A program made the translations under genes and the position numbers. The notes beneath the pieces are model-generated. The model saw only the letters and a list, made by a program, of their open reading frames with translations, searched no databases and was not told the DNA's origin. From assembly GCF_004761875.1 (NCBI RefSeq), contig NZ_SJEY01000010.1:62001-126000 (forward strand): 64,000 bases of DNA, given 5' to 3'. Below, piece after piece: positions 46,355 to 55,548 of the stretch; positions within the stretch are counted from its first letter, which is position 1; each line of letters starts with the position of its first letter. The stretch comes from Roseovarius aestuariivivens (GTDB lineage: Bacteria > Pseudomonadota > Alphaproteobacteria > Rhodobacterales > Rhodobacteraceae).

Positions 46355-47470
46355 CTAGACCCAGACCTTTTGGCGTGCGCGCAACAACCGGACGCGGTCG
46401 CGGATCTCGGGGCTGATCTCACCCGGGCGCGGCGCGTCGCGCAGGGTCTCGATCAGGTCATCCTCCGGCAGGCGCGGCGTCCGCGTCCAGCTCAGCCCCG
46501 CGAGAACCGCACGCGCCCGCTCCGGCAGGCGATCCGGGATCTCGAACCCGTTCAGTGTCGCCCATACCCCGGTCCAGAGGCGCCCCACGCTCCACGGGTT
46601 ATACCCGCCGCCGCCCAGTACAAGCAGCCGTGGCGTTATCCCCATCAGCGCGCGGACCACCGACCAATGCGCGTTATTCGACAACTCCAGCCGCGCCAGC
46701 GGGTCCTCGCGGACCGCATCCGCCCCGCATTGCAGCACCACCGCCTCGGGCCGCAGCGCCTGCAGGCGGGGCAGGATGACCTCCTCCATCGCCATCGTGA
46801 ATCCCGCATCGCCGGTGCCGCGCGGCAGCGGCAGGTTGATCGCCTGCCCGCCCGCCCGATCCTCCAGCGCGCCGGTAAAGGGCCAGCGGCGCTCTTCATG
46901 GGTCGAGATCATCAGCACGCGCGGCTCGCCTTGAAACGCCGCCGCCACCCCGTCGCAATGATGCGCGTCGATATCGACATAGGCGACCCGCGTCAGCCCC
47001 TGCGCAAGGAACGCCTTGATCGCCAGCACCGGATCGTTGAGGTAGCAAAATCCGCCCGCATGATCGGCCATGCCGTGATGCGTGCCGCCCCCGGGATTGT
47101 AGACGATGCCGCCCTGCGCCAGCAGCTCGGCGGCCAGGATCGAGCCGCCGGCGGCCGTCGCGGGCCGGCGGAACATCTCGGGAAAGACCGGGTTCGACAA
47201 CGTGCCCAGCCTGAACCGGGCCTGGCTTGCGACATCGACCGCGCCGCGCCGTTCGGCTTCCTGCAGTGCGGCGATGTACTCGGGCGTGTGAAATGCCATC
47301 AGCGCGGCGGGCTTGGCGCGCGGGCTGGTGCGGAACCGCTCGCGCGGCAGCCAGCCCATGGCGCGGCTCAGATCCGTCACCGTGGGCACGCGCGGAATAC
47401 TCAGCGGGTGACGTGCGCCGTAGCTCGAGCCGCGGTAGATCTCAGATCCAATGAATAGGGGTGCCTGCAT
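46355..47470 (-). CDS. histone deacetylase family protein (AcuC-like)
   Basis: A 371-residue zinc amidohydrolase of the HDAC/acetylpolyamine/AcuC family. All catalytic parts are there: the His pair in 'GGGTHHGMADHAGGFCYLND', zinc ligands in 'VDIDAHHCDG' and 'QCGADAVREDP', and the transition-state Tyr in 'LGGGGYN'. It should deacetylate lysines on proteins or a small acetylated amine; in bacteria AcuC acts on acetyl-CoA synthetase. No acs or acetyltransferase partner is adjacent. Confidence 0.88.
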   Translation of the reverse strand: MQAPLFIGSEIYRGSSYGARHPLSIPRVPTVTDLSRAMGWLPRERFRTSPRAKPAALMAFHTPEYIAALQEAERRGAVDVASQARFRLGTLSNPVFPEMFRRPATAAGGSILAAELLAQGGIVYNPGGGTHHGMADHAGGFCYLNDPVLAIKAFLAQGLTRVAYVDIDAHHCDGVAAAFQGEPRVLMISTHEERRWPFTGALEDRAGGQAINLPLPRGTGDAGFTMAMEEVILPRLQALRPEAVVLQCGADAVREDPLARLELSNNAHWSVVRALMGITPRLLVLGGGGYNPWSVGRLWTGVWATLNGFEIPDRLPERARAVLAGLSWTRTPRLPEDDLIETLRDAPRPGEISPEIRDRVRLLRARQKVWV

Positions 47471-47528
47471 GGGGTATATCTAGCAGCCCCGCGCGCCGGG
47501 CGCAGCGGGGCAATTTGGCGCTCGCGCC

Positions 47529-48020
47529 TCAGTCGGTCAGGTCGCGCGGCACGATGAAATCCACCGCCTCACCGCGCCCGGGCCTGACCTCTGACCAATT
47601 CCCGACGTCGAAGCGCACGACAAGCGTCGCACCGGTGGGATAATCCTCGAACCGCGGATGATCCGGCGCCGCCGTCACAAGGTCCTGCGCCAGCCAGCCG
47701 ATACCGGGATTGTGCCCGATCATCAGAACGGTGTCGCCCTCTGCCTTGCGCAGTGTCTCCAGCATCGTGTCCGGTTCGGCGAGATAGAGCGCGCGCTGCG
47801 CGTCTTCCGCACAGTCAAGGCCAAGGCCCCGGAAGGTTTCGTGCGTCCGCCGCGCGGTCGAGACCAGCGCGCGGTCAGGCAGGTGCCCGCGTTCGCGCAG
47901 CCAGTTCCCAAGCGCCTCGACCGAGGCCACGCCCCGGTCGTTCAAGGGCCGGTCGTGATCGTCCAGCGCGGGATCGCCCCAGCTCGACTTGCCGTGCCGC
48001 ATCAGGATCAGGGTCTTCAT
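47529..48020 (-). CDS. sixA: SixA-type phosphohistidine phosphatase
   Basis: A 163-residue histidine phosphatase of minimal size. 'LILMRHGKSSW' puts the catalytic RHG at residues 8-10, 'STARRTHET' is the second phosphate-binding motif and 'VLMIGHNPGI' gives the second histidine. SixA proteins dephosphorylate phosphohistidines of signalling or PTS proteins; here the target is unknown. Its start overlaps the stop of the Fe-S protein gene by ATGA. Confidence 0.87.
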   Translation of the reverse strand: MKTLILMRHGKSSWGDPALDDHDRPLNDRGVASVEALGNWLRERGHLPDRALVSTARRTHETFRGLGLDCAEDAQRALYLAEPDTMLETLRKAEGDTVLMIGHNPGIGWLAQDLVTAAPDHPRFEDYPTGATLVVRFDVGNWSEVRPGRGEAVDFIVPRDLTD

Positions 48021-48655
48021 CGGAACGCCCTCATGTGAAAGGCCGATTGAGAATATTGCCGGCCATAGCTCTGGCTCACGGGGCAAAGCCTACGCACCCG
48101 GCAGCCGCGCGTCATGCAATCATTTCCCGGCCTGTCCAGATCGGCCTTGCACGCCGGCACATCGTAGCCGTCCGGCCCCAGCGCGTCGACCGGACAGGCG
48201 CCGAGACAGGGCGTTTCCCGGCATGTCTCGCAGGGCGAAGGCGGCGGCGCGGGCGCGTCGATCCGGTGCGCAAATCCCAGCGCACCCCGGTAGGACACCA
48301 TCAGCCCCGCCGTGTCATGCACCAGAAGACCCACGGGCGAAACATGCGCCCGCCCGCTCGCCTGCGCCCACTGGATGAACGGCTGATAGGGTGGGCCGCC
48401 GAAGGGCAAATATGCACTTGCATCCAGGTCGCGCGCCACCCTACCGATGACGCGGGCGGACCAGCGGTCAAGCGGATCGGGCGCGCCATCGGCGTATTCC
48501 GGCGTGGCGGTGAACATGTCCCAGAAGCCGGGCTCTTTCGGCCCCAGAAGGACAAGCGTTGCGATCCCCTTGGGCAGATCGTCCCCTACGACGCCGAAGA
48601 CCGCCAGATGCTCGCGCGCGGCCCGCGCTTCGATCTCGTCCAGCCCGGGGCTCAC
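48017..48655 (-). CDS. 4Fe-4S ferredoxin-like protein (QueG-related)
   Basis: A 212-residue cytoplasmic protein. The first 130 residues resemble the Fe-S-free front half of epoxyqueuosine reductase-like proteins ('GVVGDDLPKG', 'YLPFGGPPYQPF'). The Cys cluster starts 'CETCRETPCLGACP' (about 142-155) and continues 'CMTRGCRVRRLCP', enough for one or two [4Fe-4S] clusters. No cobalamin site is evident, so it is not QueG itself. Function unknown. It sits between argB and sixA in one minus-strand operon. Confidence 0.75.
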   Translation of the reverse strand: MSPGLDEIEARAAREHLAVFGVVGDDLPKGIATLVLLGPKEPGFWDMFTATPEYADGAPDPLDRWSARVIGRVARDLDASAYLPFGGPPYQPFIQWAQASGRAHVSPVGLLVHDTAGLMVSYRGALGFAHRIDAPAPPPSPCETCRETPCLGACPVDALGPDGYDVPACKADLDRPGNDCMTRGCRVRRLCPVSQSYGRQYSQSAFHMRAFR

Positions 48656-48656
48656 C

Positions 48657-49520
48657 TCAACCGGCCCGGATCAGCGACCCGGCCCCGTGCTCGGTGAAAA
48701 GCTCCAGCAGCACGGCGTTGGGCGCGCGCCCGTCGATGATCACCACGGCGCGCACGCCGCCGCTCAGCGCTGTCAGTGCAGTTTCCGTCTTGGGAATCAT
48801 GCCGCCCGCGATCACGCCGCTGTCCGTCATTTCGTGGATCTGGGTCGAGGTCAGCTCGGTCACCACGTTGCCGTCCCCGTCGCGCACTCCGTCCACATCC
48901 GTCAAAAGCAGCAGGCGGTCGGCTTTCAGCGCCGCCGCGATCGCGCCCGCGGCCGTATCGCCGTTGATGTTGAAGGTCTCGCCGTCGCGGCCGGCGCCCA
49001 GGGGCGCGATGACCGGAATGGCGTCATCGCGGAAAAGCGTGTGCAGGATCGACGGGTCCACCACCTCCGGCTCGCCCACGAGTCCCAGCTTGGGATCGGC
49101 CGGCACGCAGGTGATCAGCCCCGCATCCTTGCCCGACAGGCCAACCGCCTTGCCGCCCTGCCGGTTGATGGCCTGCACCAGCTTCTTGTTGACCTGCCCC
49201 GACAGGACCATCTCGACCACCTCCATGGTGGCCTCGTCCGTCACGCGCTTGCCGCCCACGAACTCGGACTTGATGTCGAGCTTGTCCAGAAGCTTGTTGA
49301 TCATCGGCCCGCCGCCGTGAACGATCACCGGGTTGACGCCCACCTGCCGCATCAGCACCACGTCACGGGCGAATTCCGACATGGCGGCGTCGCTGCCCAT
49401 GGCATGTCCGCCCAGCTTGATGACGACGATGGCACCGTCATAGCGTTGCAGATAGGGCAGCGCCTCGCTAAGCGTGCGGGCGGTGGCGATCCAGTCTCGG
49501 TTCATCTCTCGGGTCTTCAT
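48657..49520 (-). CDS. argB: acetylglutamate kinase
   Basis: A 287-residue amino-acid kinase. It phosphorylates N-acetylglutamate in arginine biosynthesis. '[11 protein letters not shown]' is the ATP phosphate loop, '[11 protein letters not shown]' the substrate loop, and '[20 protein letters not shown]' the acetylglutamate and nucleotide region; '[11 protein letters not shown]' is the C-terminal arginine/ATP motif. argH is 8 kb away on the other strand. The ribosome-proximal start [10 protein letters not shown] is typical. Confidence 0.96.
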   Translation of the reverse strand: MKTREMNRDWIATARTLSEALPYLQRYDGAIVVIKLGGHAMGSDAAMSEFARDVVLMRQVGVNPVIVHGGGPMINKLLDKLDIKSEFVGGKRVTDEATMEVVEMVLSGQVNKKLVQAINRQGGKAVGLSGKDAGLITCVPADPKLGLVGEPEVVDPSILHTLFRDDAIPVIAPLGAGRDGETFNINGDTAAGAIAAALKADRLLLLTDVDGVRDGDGNVVTELTSTQIHEMTDSGVIAGGMIPKTETALTALSGGVRAVVIIDGRAPNAVLLELFTEHGAGSLIRAG

Positions 49521-49592
49521 TTGCGGTGATCCTTGAAGGCTCAGCCGCTTATCCCTTCCCGCGCGCCCGCGCGCAAGATGTGATGTCCCTGC

Positions 49593-50246
49593 TCAGACCA
49601 GAGTCGCGATTGTCGCGCGCAGCGTGGGCAGGCCCCAGCCCTTCTCGGCGGAGGTCACGATCAGTTCCGGGTAGGCGGCGACGTGTTTGGACAGCGCTTT
49701 GCGCACCTGCTCCAGCACCTTCTCGCGGTCTTTCTCTTTCACCTTGTCGGCCTTGGTCAGCACGACCTGAAAGGTCACGGCGGCACTGTCGAGCAGGCTC
49801 AGAATCTCGCTGTCGACCGGCTTGATCCCGTGGCGATGGTCGATGAGCACAAAGGCCCGGCGCAAGGTGGCGCGGCCCGACAGGTATTGCTTGAGAAGGC
49901 GCTGCCACTTCTCGACCTTGTCGAGCGGCGCGTTGGCATAGCCATAGCCGGGCAAATCGACCAGATAGCGCTGGGAGCCCAGACTGAAATAGTTGATCTC
50001 CTGCGTGCGCCCTGGCGTATTCGACGCCCGCGCCAACGCCTTGCGGCCCGTCAGCGCATTGATGAGCGACGATTTTCCCACGTTGGAGCGGCCCGAGAAA
50101 CAGACCTCCAGCCGGTCAGGCTCGGGCAGGCCCGACATGGCGACCACGCCCTTGACGAACTCGACCTCGCCCGCGAAAAGCTTGCGACCCGCCTCGGCCT
50201 CGGCCTGCTCCGGCTCGGCGGCGATGGGATAGGGCAGGTCGGTCAT
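49593..50246 (-). CDS. engB: ribosome biogenesis GTPase EngB (YihA/YsxC)
   Basis: A 217-residue TRAFAC GTPase. G1 is 'GRSNVGKSS', G3 is 'DLPGYGYA', G4 is 'TKAD' and G5 'SAEKGWG'. It is needed for late assembly of the 50S subunit. ATG 50246 overlaps the MOSC stop by 4 nt. The block yidC-MOSC-engB-argB is a familiar gene order in Rhodobacterales. Confidence 0.95.
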   Translation of the reverse strand: MTDLPYPIAAEPEQAEAEAGRKLFAGEVEFVKGVVAMSGLPEPDRLEVCFSGRSNVGKSSLINALTGRKALARASNTPGRTQEINYFSLGSQRYLVDLPGYGYANAPLDKVEKWQRLLKQYLSGRATLRRAFVLIDHRHGIKPVDSEILSLLDSAAVTFQVVLTKADKVKEKDREKVLEQVRKALSKHVAAYPELIVTSAEKGWGLPTLRATIATLV

Positions 50247-50986
50247 GACGGCGTTACCGCATCGCCAAGCGCGACGTCCCCGCCCTCGGTCACCACCGCA
50301 CGGACCGAGAAATCCTGGTGGCCGAAACTGTCGAGCGCGGCCAGAATATCGGCATCGCGCGCGCCCGTGTCGGGATTGGCATGGGTGGCCAGGCAGCGGT
50401 CGGTCCGTTCCTCGACCCGCAGCGTGGCGCCGCCGACCGTGACCTCCCGGCCGATCCAGTCGAATTCCGCCCAGGGGGCAAGCCCCTCGATCCAGATATT
50501 GCCGCGCCAGCGCTGCGGCGACAGGTCCGCGCCAAGCCGCTCTTCCACCGCCTTGTGCGATGCGGCGTTGCACAGCGTCACAGACGGAAACGCGCTGTCG
50601 GTGAAGTTCTGCGCGCGCGCCCGTACCACCCGGTGCGAGGGCGAGCGGTTCGCCGGGACAAGCCCGCCGGCCCACGCGATCAGGCGCTCGGGTTCGTCAT
50701 CGGGGTGGAACTCCAGCTCTCCGAGATCCGGGTGGCGCAGCGTCACGCGCCCGGTCGCCTCGTCCAGGCGGGACGAGATCGCCGCGAGCCCCGGCGCCTT
50801 CGCGGCGCGGGAGAAATTCGCGCAAGACGCCCAGTCCGTTCCGTCGGCCTTGCTTTCGGTATGCGCAACGGCCCAGACCCTGTCCCACGGCAGGGCCTTT
50901 CCCGGTTCCAGCGTCACGCGCACAAGCGTCTCCCGCCCGTGGCTCTTGATCGGGTAGCGCCAGATCGCGCTGACGCGCCCGGTCAT
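50243..50986 (-). CDS. MOSC domain protein
   Basis: A 247-residue protein. Residues 1-90 are a MOSC beta-barrel N-terminal part ('VSAIWRYPIKSHGRE', 'DRVWAVAH'), and the C-terminal MOSC domain has 'RWRGNIWIEG' and 'DRCLATHANP', where the Cys is the conserved sulfur carrier. MOSC proteins handle sulfur or molybdenum-cofactor-bound substrates (YiiM/mARC-like). The substrate is unknown. It overlaps engB and yidC by 4 nt each. Confidence 0.87.
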   Translation of the reverse strand: MTGRVSAIWRYPIKSHGRETLVRVTLEPGKALPWDRVWAVAHTESKADGTDWASCANFSRAAKAPGLAAISSRLDEATGRVTLRHPDLGELEFHPDDEPERLIAWAGGLVPANRSPSHRVVRARAQNFTDSAFPSVTLCNAASHKAVEERLGADLSPQRWRGNIWIEGLAPWAEFDWIGREVTVGGATLRVEERTDRCLATHANPDTGARDADILAALDSFGHQDFSVRAVVTEGGDVALGDAVTPS

Positions 50987-52815
50987 TTTTTCTCGTCTTT
51001 CGGCGTCTTCTTGAAGCCCGACTTGATGTTGCCAAAGACATCCGGCTTGTAGCCCTGGCTGCGCATGATCAAGTATTGCTGGATGAAGGTGATCGTGTTG
51101 TTCGCGATCCAGTACAGCACCAGCCCGCTGGCGAAGCTGCCCAGCATGAACATGAATACCCACGGCATCCAGGCAAAGATCATCTGCTGCGTCGGGTCGG
51201 TGGGCGCCGGGTTCAGCTTTTGCTGCAGCCACATCGAGATCCCCAGAAGCAGCGGCAGGATACCGATGAAAATGAGCGCCAGGATGCTGCCCGGTTCGGG
51301 CGCGGCCCAGGGCAGAATGCCCCAGAGGTTATAAAGCGACGAGGGATCGGGCGCAGAAAGATCGCGGATCCAGCCCACCCACGGCGCGTGGCGCAGTTCC
51401 AGCGTGACGAAGATCACCTTGTAGAGCGAGAAGAAGATCGGGATCTGCAGAAGGATCGGCAGACAGCCCGAGGCGGGGTTCACCTTCTCCTTCTTGTAAA
51501 GCTCCATAATCTCCTTCTGCAGCTTCTGGCGGTCGTCGCCGGCCTTTTCCTTGATCTCCTGCATCTGCGGCTGAAGCTCTTTCATCTTCGCCATCGAGAC
51601 GTAGGATTTATAGGCGAGCGGCAGCAGCGCGGCTTTGATGATGAGCGTCAGCGCGATGATCGCCCAGCCCATGTTGCCGATGAGCAGGTTCAGCCAGTGC
51701 AGCATTGCGAAGATCGGCTTCGTGAGGAAGAAGAACCAGCCCCAGTCGATGGCGTCGAGAAACTTGGTGACGCCGCCTTCGTTCTGGTACTCGCGGATCG
51801 TGTCCCATTCCTTGGCCCCGGCGAAAAGCCGGGTGGAAATCGTGGCCGTTTGCCCGGGGGCCAGCGTCTCGGTCTTCTGCTTGATATTGGTCTGATAGAT
51901 GTTGCGCGCGGTGTCCTGGAAGGTCGAGAACTGCGCGCCGGCAGCCTGCCCGGGAATGAGTGCGGTCATCCAGTAATGATCGGTGAACCCGGTCCAGCCG
52001 GTCTCGGCGATGGCGACGTTGTCGTGCTGCCCGGCGGGTTCGAAATCGTCGTAGTCGGTTTCGGTGAGTTCCCCGTCGGTGATGCTGATCGCGCCCTCGT
52101 GCAGGATGAAGAAATTCTTCAGATCCTGCGGCTCGCCATGCCGCGCGAGCACGCCATAGGGCGCGATGGTGGCGGTGGCGCCGCCGGTGTTTTCAACAGA
52201 TTGCGTGACGGTGAACATGGATTTTTCGTCCACAGCCATCTCGCGCCGGAAGGTCAGGCCACTGCCATTGTCCCAGCTCAGCACGATCGGGCTGTCGGGC
52301 GTCAGGGTCTGGCCCGAGGCCAGCGACCAGACGGTGTTGGCGCCCGGCACCTGATCAGGCGTCAGGCCGCCGCCCGGCGCCCAGCCGAAAAGCGCGTAAT
52401 AGGCGTGGTCCCCGCCGATGGGCGAAAGCAGCGTGACGATAGGGGCGTCGGGCTCCAGCGTCTCGCGGTAATTCTTGAGCATCAGGTCGTCGATGCGCCC
52501 GCCGCGTAACGAGATAGAGCCCGTCAGGCTGGGCGTGTCGATCTCGACGCGCGGGGCGGTGTCGGCGGTCGTGGCGGTCTCGGGGGCGGTCGCGGTGTCT
52601 GTCGCGGCCGCGCCGGCGCTTTGGGGCACCGCGGCCACATCGCCGCCTGAGGCCACATCGCCCGTCGGGGCGGTGGGCGCGCCGTCCGTCGCGGTGGCGG
52701 TGGCGCCGTCGGGCGCGGGTTCCGGCTCGGGCGGCGGGAACAGGACGAACCAGATCACGACGACAAGCAGGCTGAGCACCGTTGCCAGAAGAAGATTCTT
52801 GTTCTGTTCATCCAT
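50983..52815 (-). CDS. yidC: membrane protein insertase YidC
   Basis: A 610-residue YidC/Oxa1 insertase. The N-terminal helix ('LLLATVLSLLVVVIWFVLFP') is followed by an Ala/Thr/Pro-rich low-complexity linker of about 70 residues, the P1 periplasmic domain, then the five-helix core ('GMRKMKELQPQMQEIKEK'-like region, here 'AKMKELQPQMQEIKEKAGDD'). It inserts and folds inner-membrane proteins. ATG 52815 (MDEQNKNL) is the usual start; ATG 52833 adds six residues. Upstream rpmH, rnpA and yidD, which usually precede it, are absent. Confidence 0.95.
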   Translation of the reverse strand: MDEQNKNLLLATVLSLLVVVIWFVLFPPPEPEPAPDGATATATDGAPTAPTGDVASGGDVAAVPQSAGAAATDTATAPETATTADTAPRVEIDTPSLTGSISLRGGRIDDLMLKNYRETLEPDAPIVTLLSPIGGDHAYYALFGWAPGGGLTPDQVPGANTVWSLASGQTLTPDSPIVLSWDNGSGLTFRREMAVDEKSMFTVTQSVENTGGATATIAPYGVLARHGEPQDLKNFFILHEGAISITDGELTETDYDDFEPAGQHDNVAIAETGWTGFTDHYWMTALIPGQAAGAQFSTFQDTARNIYQTNIKQKTETLAPGQTATISTRLFAGAKEWDTIREYQNEGGVTKFLDAIDWGWFFFLTKPIFAMLHWLNLLIGNMGWAIIALTLIIKAALLPLAYKSYVSMAKMKELQPQMQEIKEKAGDDRQKLQKEIMELYKKEKVNPASGCLPILLQIPIFFSLYKVIFVTLELRHAPWVGWIRDLSAPDPSSLYNLWGILPWAAPEPGSILALIFIGILPLLLGISMWLQQKLNPAPTDPTQQMIFAWMPWVFMFMLGSFASGLVLYWIANNTITFIQQYLIMRSQGYKPDVFGNIKSGFKKTPKDEKK

Positions 52816-52928
52816 CGCCGGGGGCCACTTCATCTCATTGCTGTTCCCGGGGGTTCAACAGAGTGACGCGCGAAAGGTCAAGGGGTCTGGGACGATTCCC
52901 TGCGCGGTCGTCCCTGTGGCATATGGCC

Positions 52929-54446
52929 TTATCCGGTCTTGCGGCCGATCGGCGGCGGGCTTTGCAGACGCGCGAGATGCGTTTCGATCCACGGCAGCGT
53001 GTTTTTCAGCGGCATCGGCCTGGCGATGCCGAAACCCTGAACATGGCCGCAGCCGAGCTGCGCCAGCATCGCATGCTCGCCCGCAGTCTCCACCCCTTCG
53101 GCGAGGGTTTCAAGGTCAAGCTGCTCGGCCATCAGCTGGATCGCGTTGACCATGCGCCGCTGCTCGGGATCGCAGTCGATCTTGCGCACGAAGGACCGGT
53201 CGATCTTCAGCCGCTGCACCGCGAAACGCCGGATCGACGAGATCGAGGCATGGCCGGTGCCGAAATCGTCGAGATCGATGAGGCATCCCATCTCGCTCAG
53301 CCGGCGGATATTGCGCGTGACCGTGTCATCGGGGGTCGAGGCGACGACGGATTCCAGAATCTCCACCGCCAGGCGCCCGGGCGTCAGACCCGCGCGGTCG
53401 ATATCCCACGCCACCCGGTCCGGCAGTTTCGGATCGCGCAACTCTTCAGGGCAGAAATTCACGCCCACATGCGGGATATCGTAACCGGCCTGCGCCCAGG
53501 CTTTCATCGCGTTCAGCGCGTCCTGCAGGATGATCTCTCCCAGCCGCTCGGACTGTCCCATCGCCTTGATCGCCGGCAGAAACTCGTCGGGTGGCACGAT
53601 GCCCTGCGTCGGGTGGTGCCAGCGCGCCAGCGCCTCAAAGCCGGAAATCCCGCCCGTGTCGGTGCAGAGTTGCGGCTGGAACCAAGCACAGATCTGGCGC
53701 GCCTCAAGCGCGTGGCGCACGTCGTCATGGCTGCCCTGAGCCGTGCCGGCGCGCCCGCGCAGTTCGGGCGTGTAGGCGCGGATCGCCGAGGGCGCGTGCC
53801 GCCGCGCCTCGCGCAGCGCCATGCCGGCGGCGTCGGCCAGGTCGCGACCCGACCCGCCCGGCATCAGAACATCCAGACACAGCCCGACCGAGGCCGAGAC
53901 GTAGACCGTCGTGTTGTCGAGTGCGACCGGCTCTTCCACCGCGGCCTGCAGGCGCGCGGCCATCTTCAGGCCGGTTTCCGAATCGACCTGCCGCACCGGC
54001 GACAGCGCGACGCCGATCTGCCCGCGGCCCAGCTTGACCACCTTGTCGCCGTCGCGCAGCGCGTTGCCGATCCGCGTCACCGCACAGCCCATCACCCGGT
54101 CCGCGGCGGCCTGCCCGTGGCGGTCCAGCAGCAGGTCGAAATCGTCCACCTCGATCAGGAAGCAGCCCGTCTTGCGCAGGCACCTGCGCGCCACTTCCAG
54201 CGCGTCGTCCAAAGCCGCTTCAAGACCTTCTGCGTCATCCCCCTCTTCCGGGGTAGGAGAGGCCGCGCCGACCAGCGCAAGCAGAAGCGGAAAGGCCAGC
54301 GCCGTCGCCAGAAGGGCCGGTTCCCCGCCAAGCCAGAACCCCGCCAGCACGACCGCAGGCAGAAAGGCCAGCGCCTGCGGCCCCGAAAGACCCGTGGCCA
54401 GCGAATGCCGAAGCGCAGTCAGCGAGGTGAACAGGGAAGGGCGCAT
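52929..54446 (-). CDS. EAL-domain c-di-GMP phosphodiesterase with degenerate GGDEF
   Basis: A 505-residue membrane protein. Two helices (about 25-62) are followed by a GGDEF-like domain at 75-230 whose signature position reads 'GDKVVKLGRGQIGVAL', so it cannot make c-di-GMP and may bind GTP or a ligand. The EAL domain (about 240-490) keeps 'GFEALARWHHP', 'NFCPEEL', 'VEILES', 'DLDDFGTG', 'LKIDRSF' and 'AEGVET', all catalytic. It should hydrolyse c-di-GMP and so favour motility over attachment. It sits 113 bp upstream of yidC. Confidence 0.9.
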   Translation of the reverse strand: MRPSLFTSLTALRHSLATGLSGPQALAFLPAVVLAGFWLGGEPALLATALAFPLLLALVGAASPTPEEGDDAEGLEAALDDALEVARRCLRKTGCFLIEVDDFDLLLDRHGQAAADRVMGCAVTRIGNALRDGDKVVKLGRGQIGVALSPVRQVDSETGLKMAARLQAAVEEPVALDNTTVYVSASVGLCLDVLMPGGSGRDLADAAGMALREARRHAPSAIRAYTPELRGRAGTAQGSHDDVRHALEARQICAWFQPQLCTDTGGISGFEALARWHHPTQGIVPPDEFLPAIKAMGQSERLGEIILQDALNAMKAWAQAGYDIPHVGVNFCPEELRDPKLPDRVAWDIDRAGLTPGRLAVEILESVVASTPDDTVTRNIRRLSEMGCLIDLDDFGTGHASISSIRRFAVQRLKIDRSFVRKIDCDPEQRRMVNAIQLMAEQLDLETLAEGVETAGEHAMLAQLGCGHVQGFGIARPMPLKNTLPWIETHLARLQSPPPIGRKTG

Positions 54447-54503
54447 GGCAGAGGGTCCCGAAAAGACACGCCACCTTGCTACGCGCGGCAGGTCAACACC
54501 GAA

Positions 54504-55373
54504 TTAACGCAGCTTCGGCAGGCCCTTGTCCTTTTCCTCTAATTTTACGGTTTCCCGGGTCAGACCGGCGAAATCGAACAGCTTGGGGTCCAGAAGATGC
54601 GAGGGCCGCGCGTTCATCAGCGCGCGGAACATGACCTGCCGGCGGCCGGGGGAATTTGCCTCCCACCCGTCCAGGATCTGCTTGACCTGCTGGCGCTGCA
54701 GCCCGTCCTGGGATCCGCACAAGTCACAGGGAATGATGGGATAATTCATCGCCCGCGCAAACCGCTCGCAATCCGCCTCGGCCACATGCGCAAGTGGTCG
54801 GTAAACGAAAAGATCGCCCTCTTCATTGACCAGCTTCGGCGGCATCGTGGCCAGCCGCCCGCCATGAAAGAGGTTCATGAAAAACGTCTCAAGGATATCG
54901 TCGCGGTGATGGCCCAGCACCACGGCCGAACAGCCCTCTTCGCGCGCGATCCGGTACAAATGCCCGCGCCGGAGCCGCGAACAGAGGGCACAATAGGTCC
55001 GCCCGGCGGGCACCTTGTCGACCACGACCGAATAGGTGTCCTGATACTCGATCCGGTGCGCAACGCCCATCTTTTCAAGGAATTCGGGCAGTACCGTCGC
55101 CGGAAACCCGGGCTGCCCCTGATCGAGATTGCAGGCCAGCAGATCGACCGGCAAAAGCCCGCGCCACTTGAGCTCGTGCAGAACCGCCAAAAGCGTATAG
55201 CTGTCCTTGCCGCCCGAAAGGCAGACCAGCCAGCGGGCGCCGGGCTTGACCATGCCATACTGCTCCACCGCCTCGCGCGTCTGCCGCACGATGCGCTTGC
55301 GCAGCTTCTTGAACTCGGTGCCAGAGGGCGCGCGGGCAAAAAGCGGATGGATCTCGTCAGTCTCGTCAAGCAT
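54504..55373 (-). CDS. ttcA: tRNA 2-thiocytidine synthetase TtcA
   Basis: A 289-residue ATP-pyrophosphatase. The PP-loop is '[12 protein letters not shown]', and two CxxC pairs ('CALC' and 'CDLCGS') bind the [4Fe-4S] cluster. It thiolates cytidine 32 in tRNAs. ATG 55373 ([12 protein letters not shown]) is chosen; the frame runs 34 codons further without conserved content. It heads the minus-strand group ending with HDAC. Confidence 0.93.
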   Translation of the reverse strand: MLDETDEIHPLFARAPSGTEFKKLRKRIVRQTREAVEQYGMVKPGARWLVCLSGGKDSYTLLAVLHELKWRGLLPVDLLACNLDQGQPGFPATVLPEFLEKMGVAHRIEYQDTYSVVVDKVPAGRTYCALCSRLRRGHLYRIAREEGCSAVVLGHHRDDILETFFMNLFHGGRLATMPPKLVNEEGDLFVYRPLAHVAEADCERFARAMNYPIIPCDLCGSQDGLQRQQVKQILDGWEANSPGRRQVMFRALMNARPSHLLDPKLFDFAGLTRETVKLEEKDKGLPKLR

Positions 55374-55548
55374 GACGCCGGCTTTAGGGGCTTTGACGGT
55401 CCCGCACAAGGGCAGGTGACATATGCGGCGGCACCGCCACCGGCGCGACCCGCCGGGCAGATCGGCGTGATGCATCTGCGCACCAATATGCTATGCTGGC
55501 GTCAAATGCATTGAAATATTTCTTCATTTTCCGGACCTTGGCCTTTCG

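Noticed and set aside
41757-46422. Very long open frames antisense to bztABCD (over 700 codons each)
   Set aside because: They mirror the coding genes' third-position GC bias; composition is Arg/His/Gln-rich and matches no family.
48017-48655. QueG (epoxyqueuosine reductase)
   Set aside because: Only 212 residues and no clear cobalamin-binding or catalytic region.
52929-54446. Active diguanylate cyclase
   Set aside because: The GGDEF signature is replaced, so synthesis is not expected; only the EAL domain is intact.
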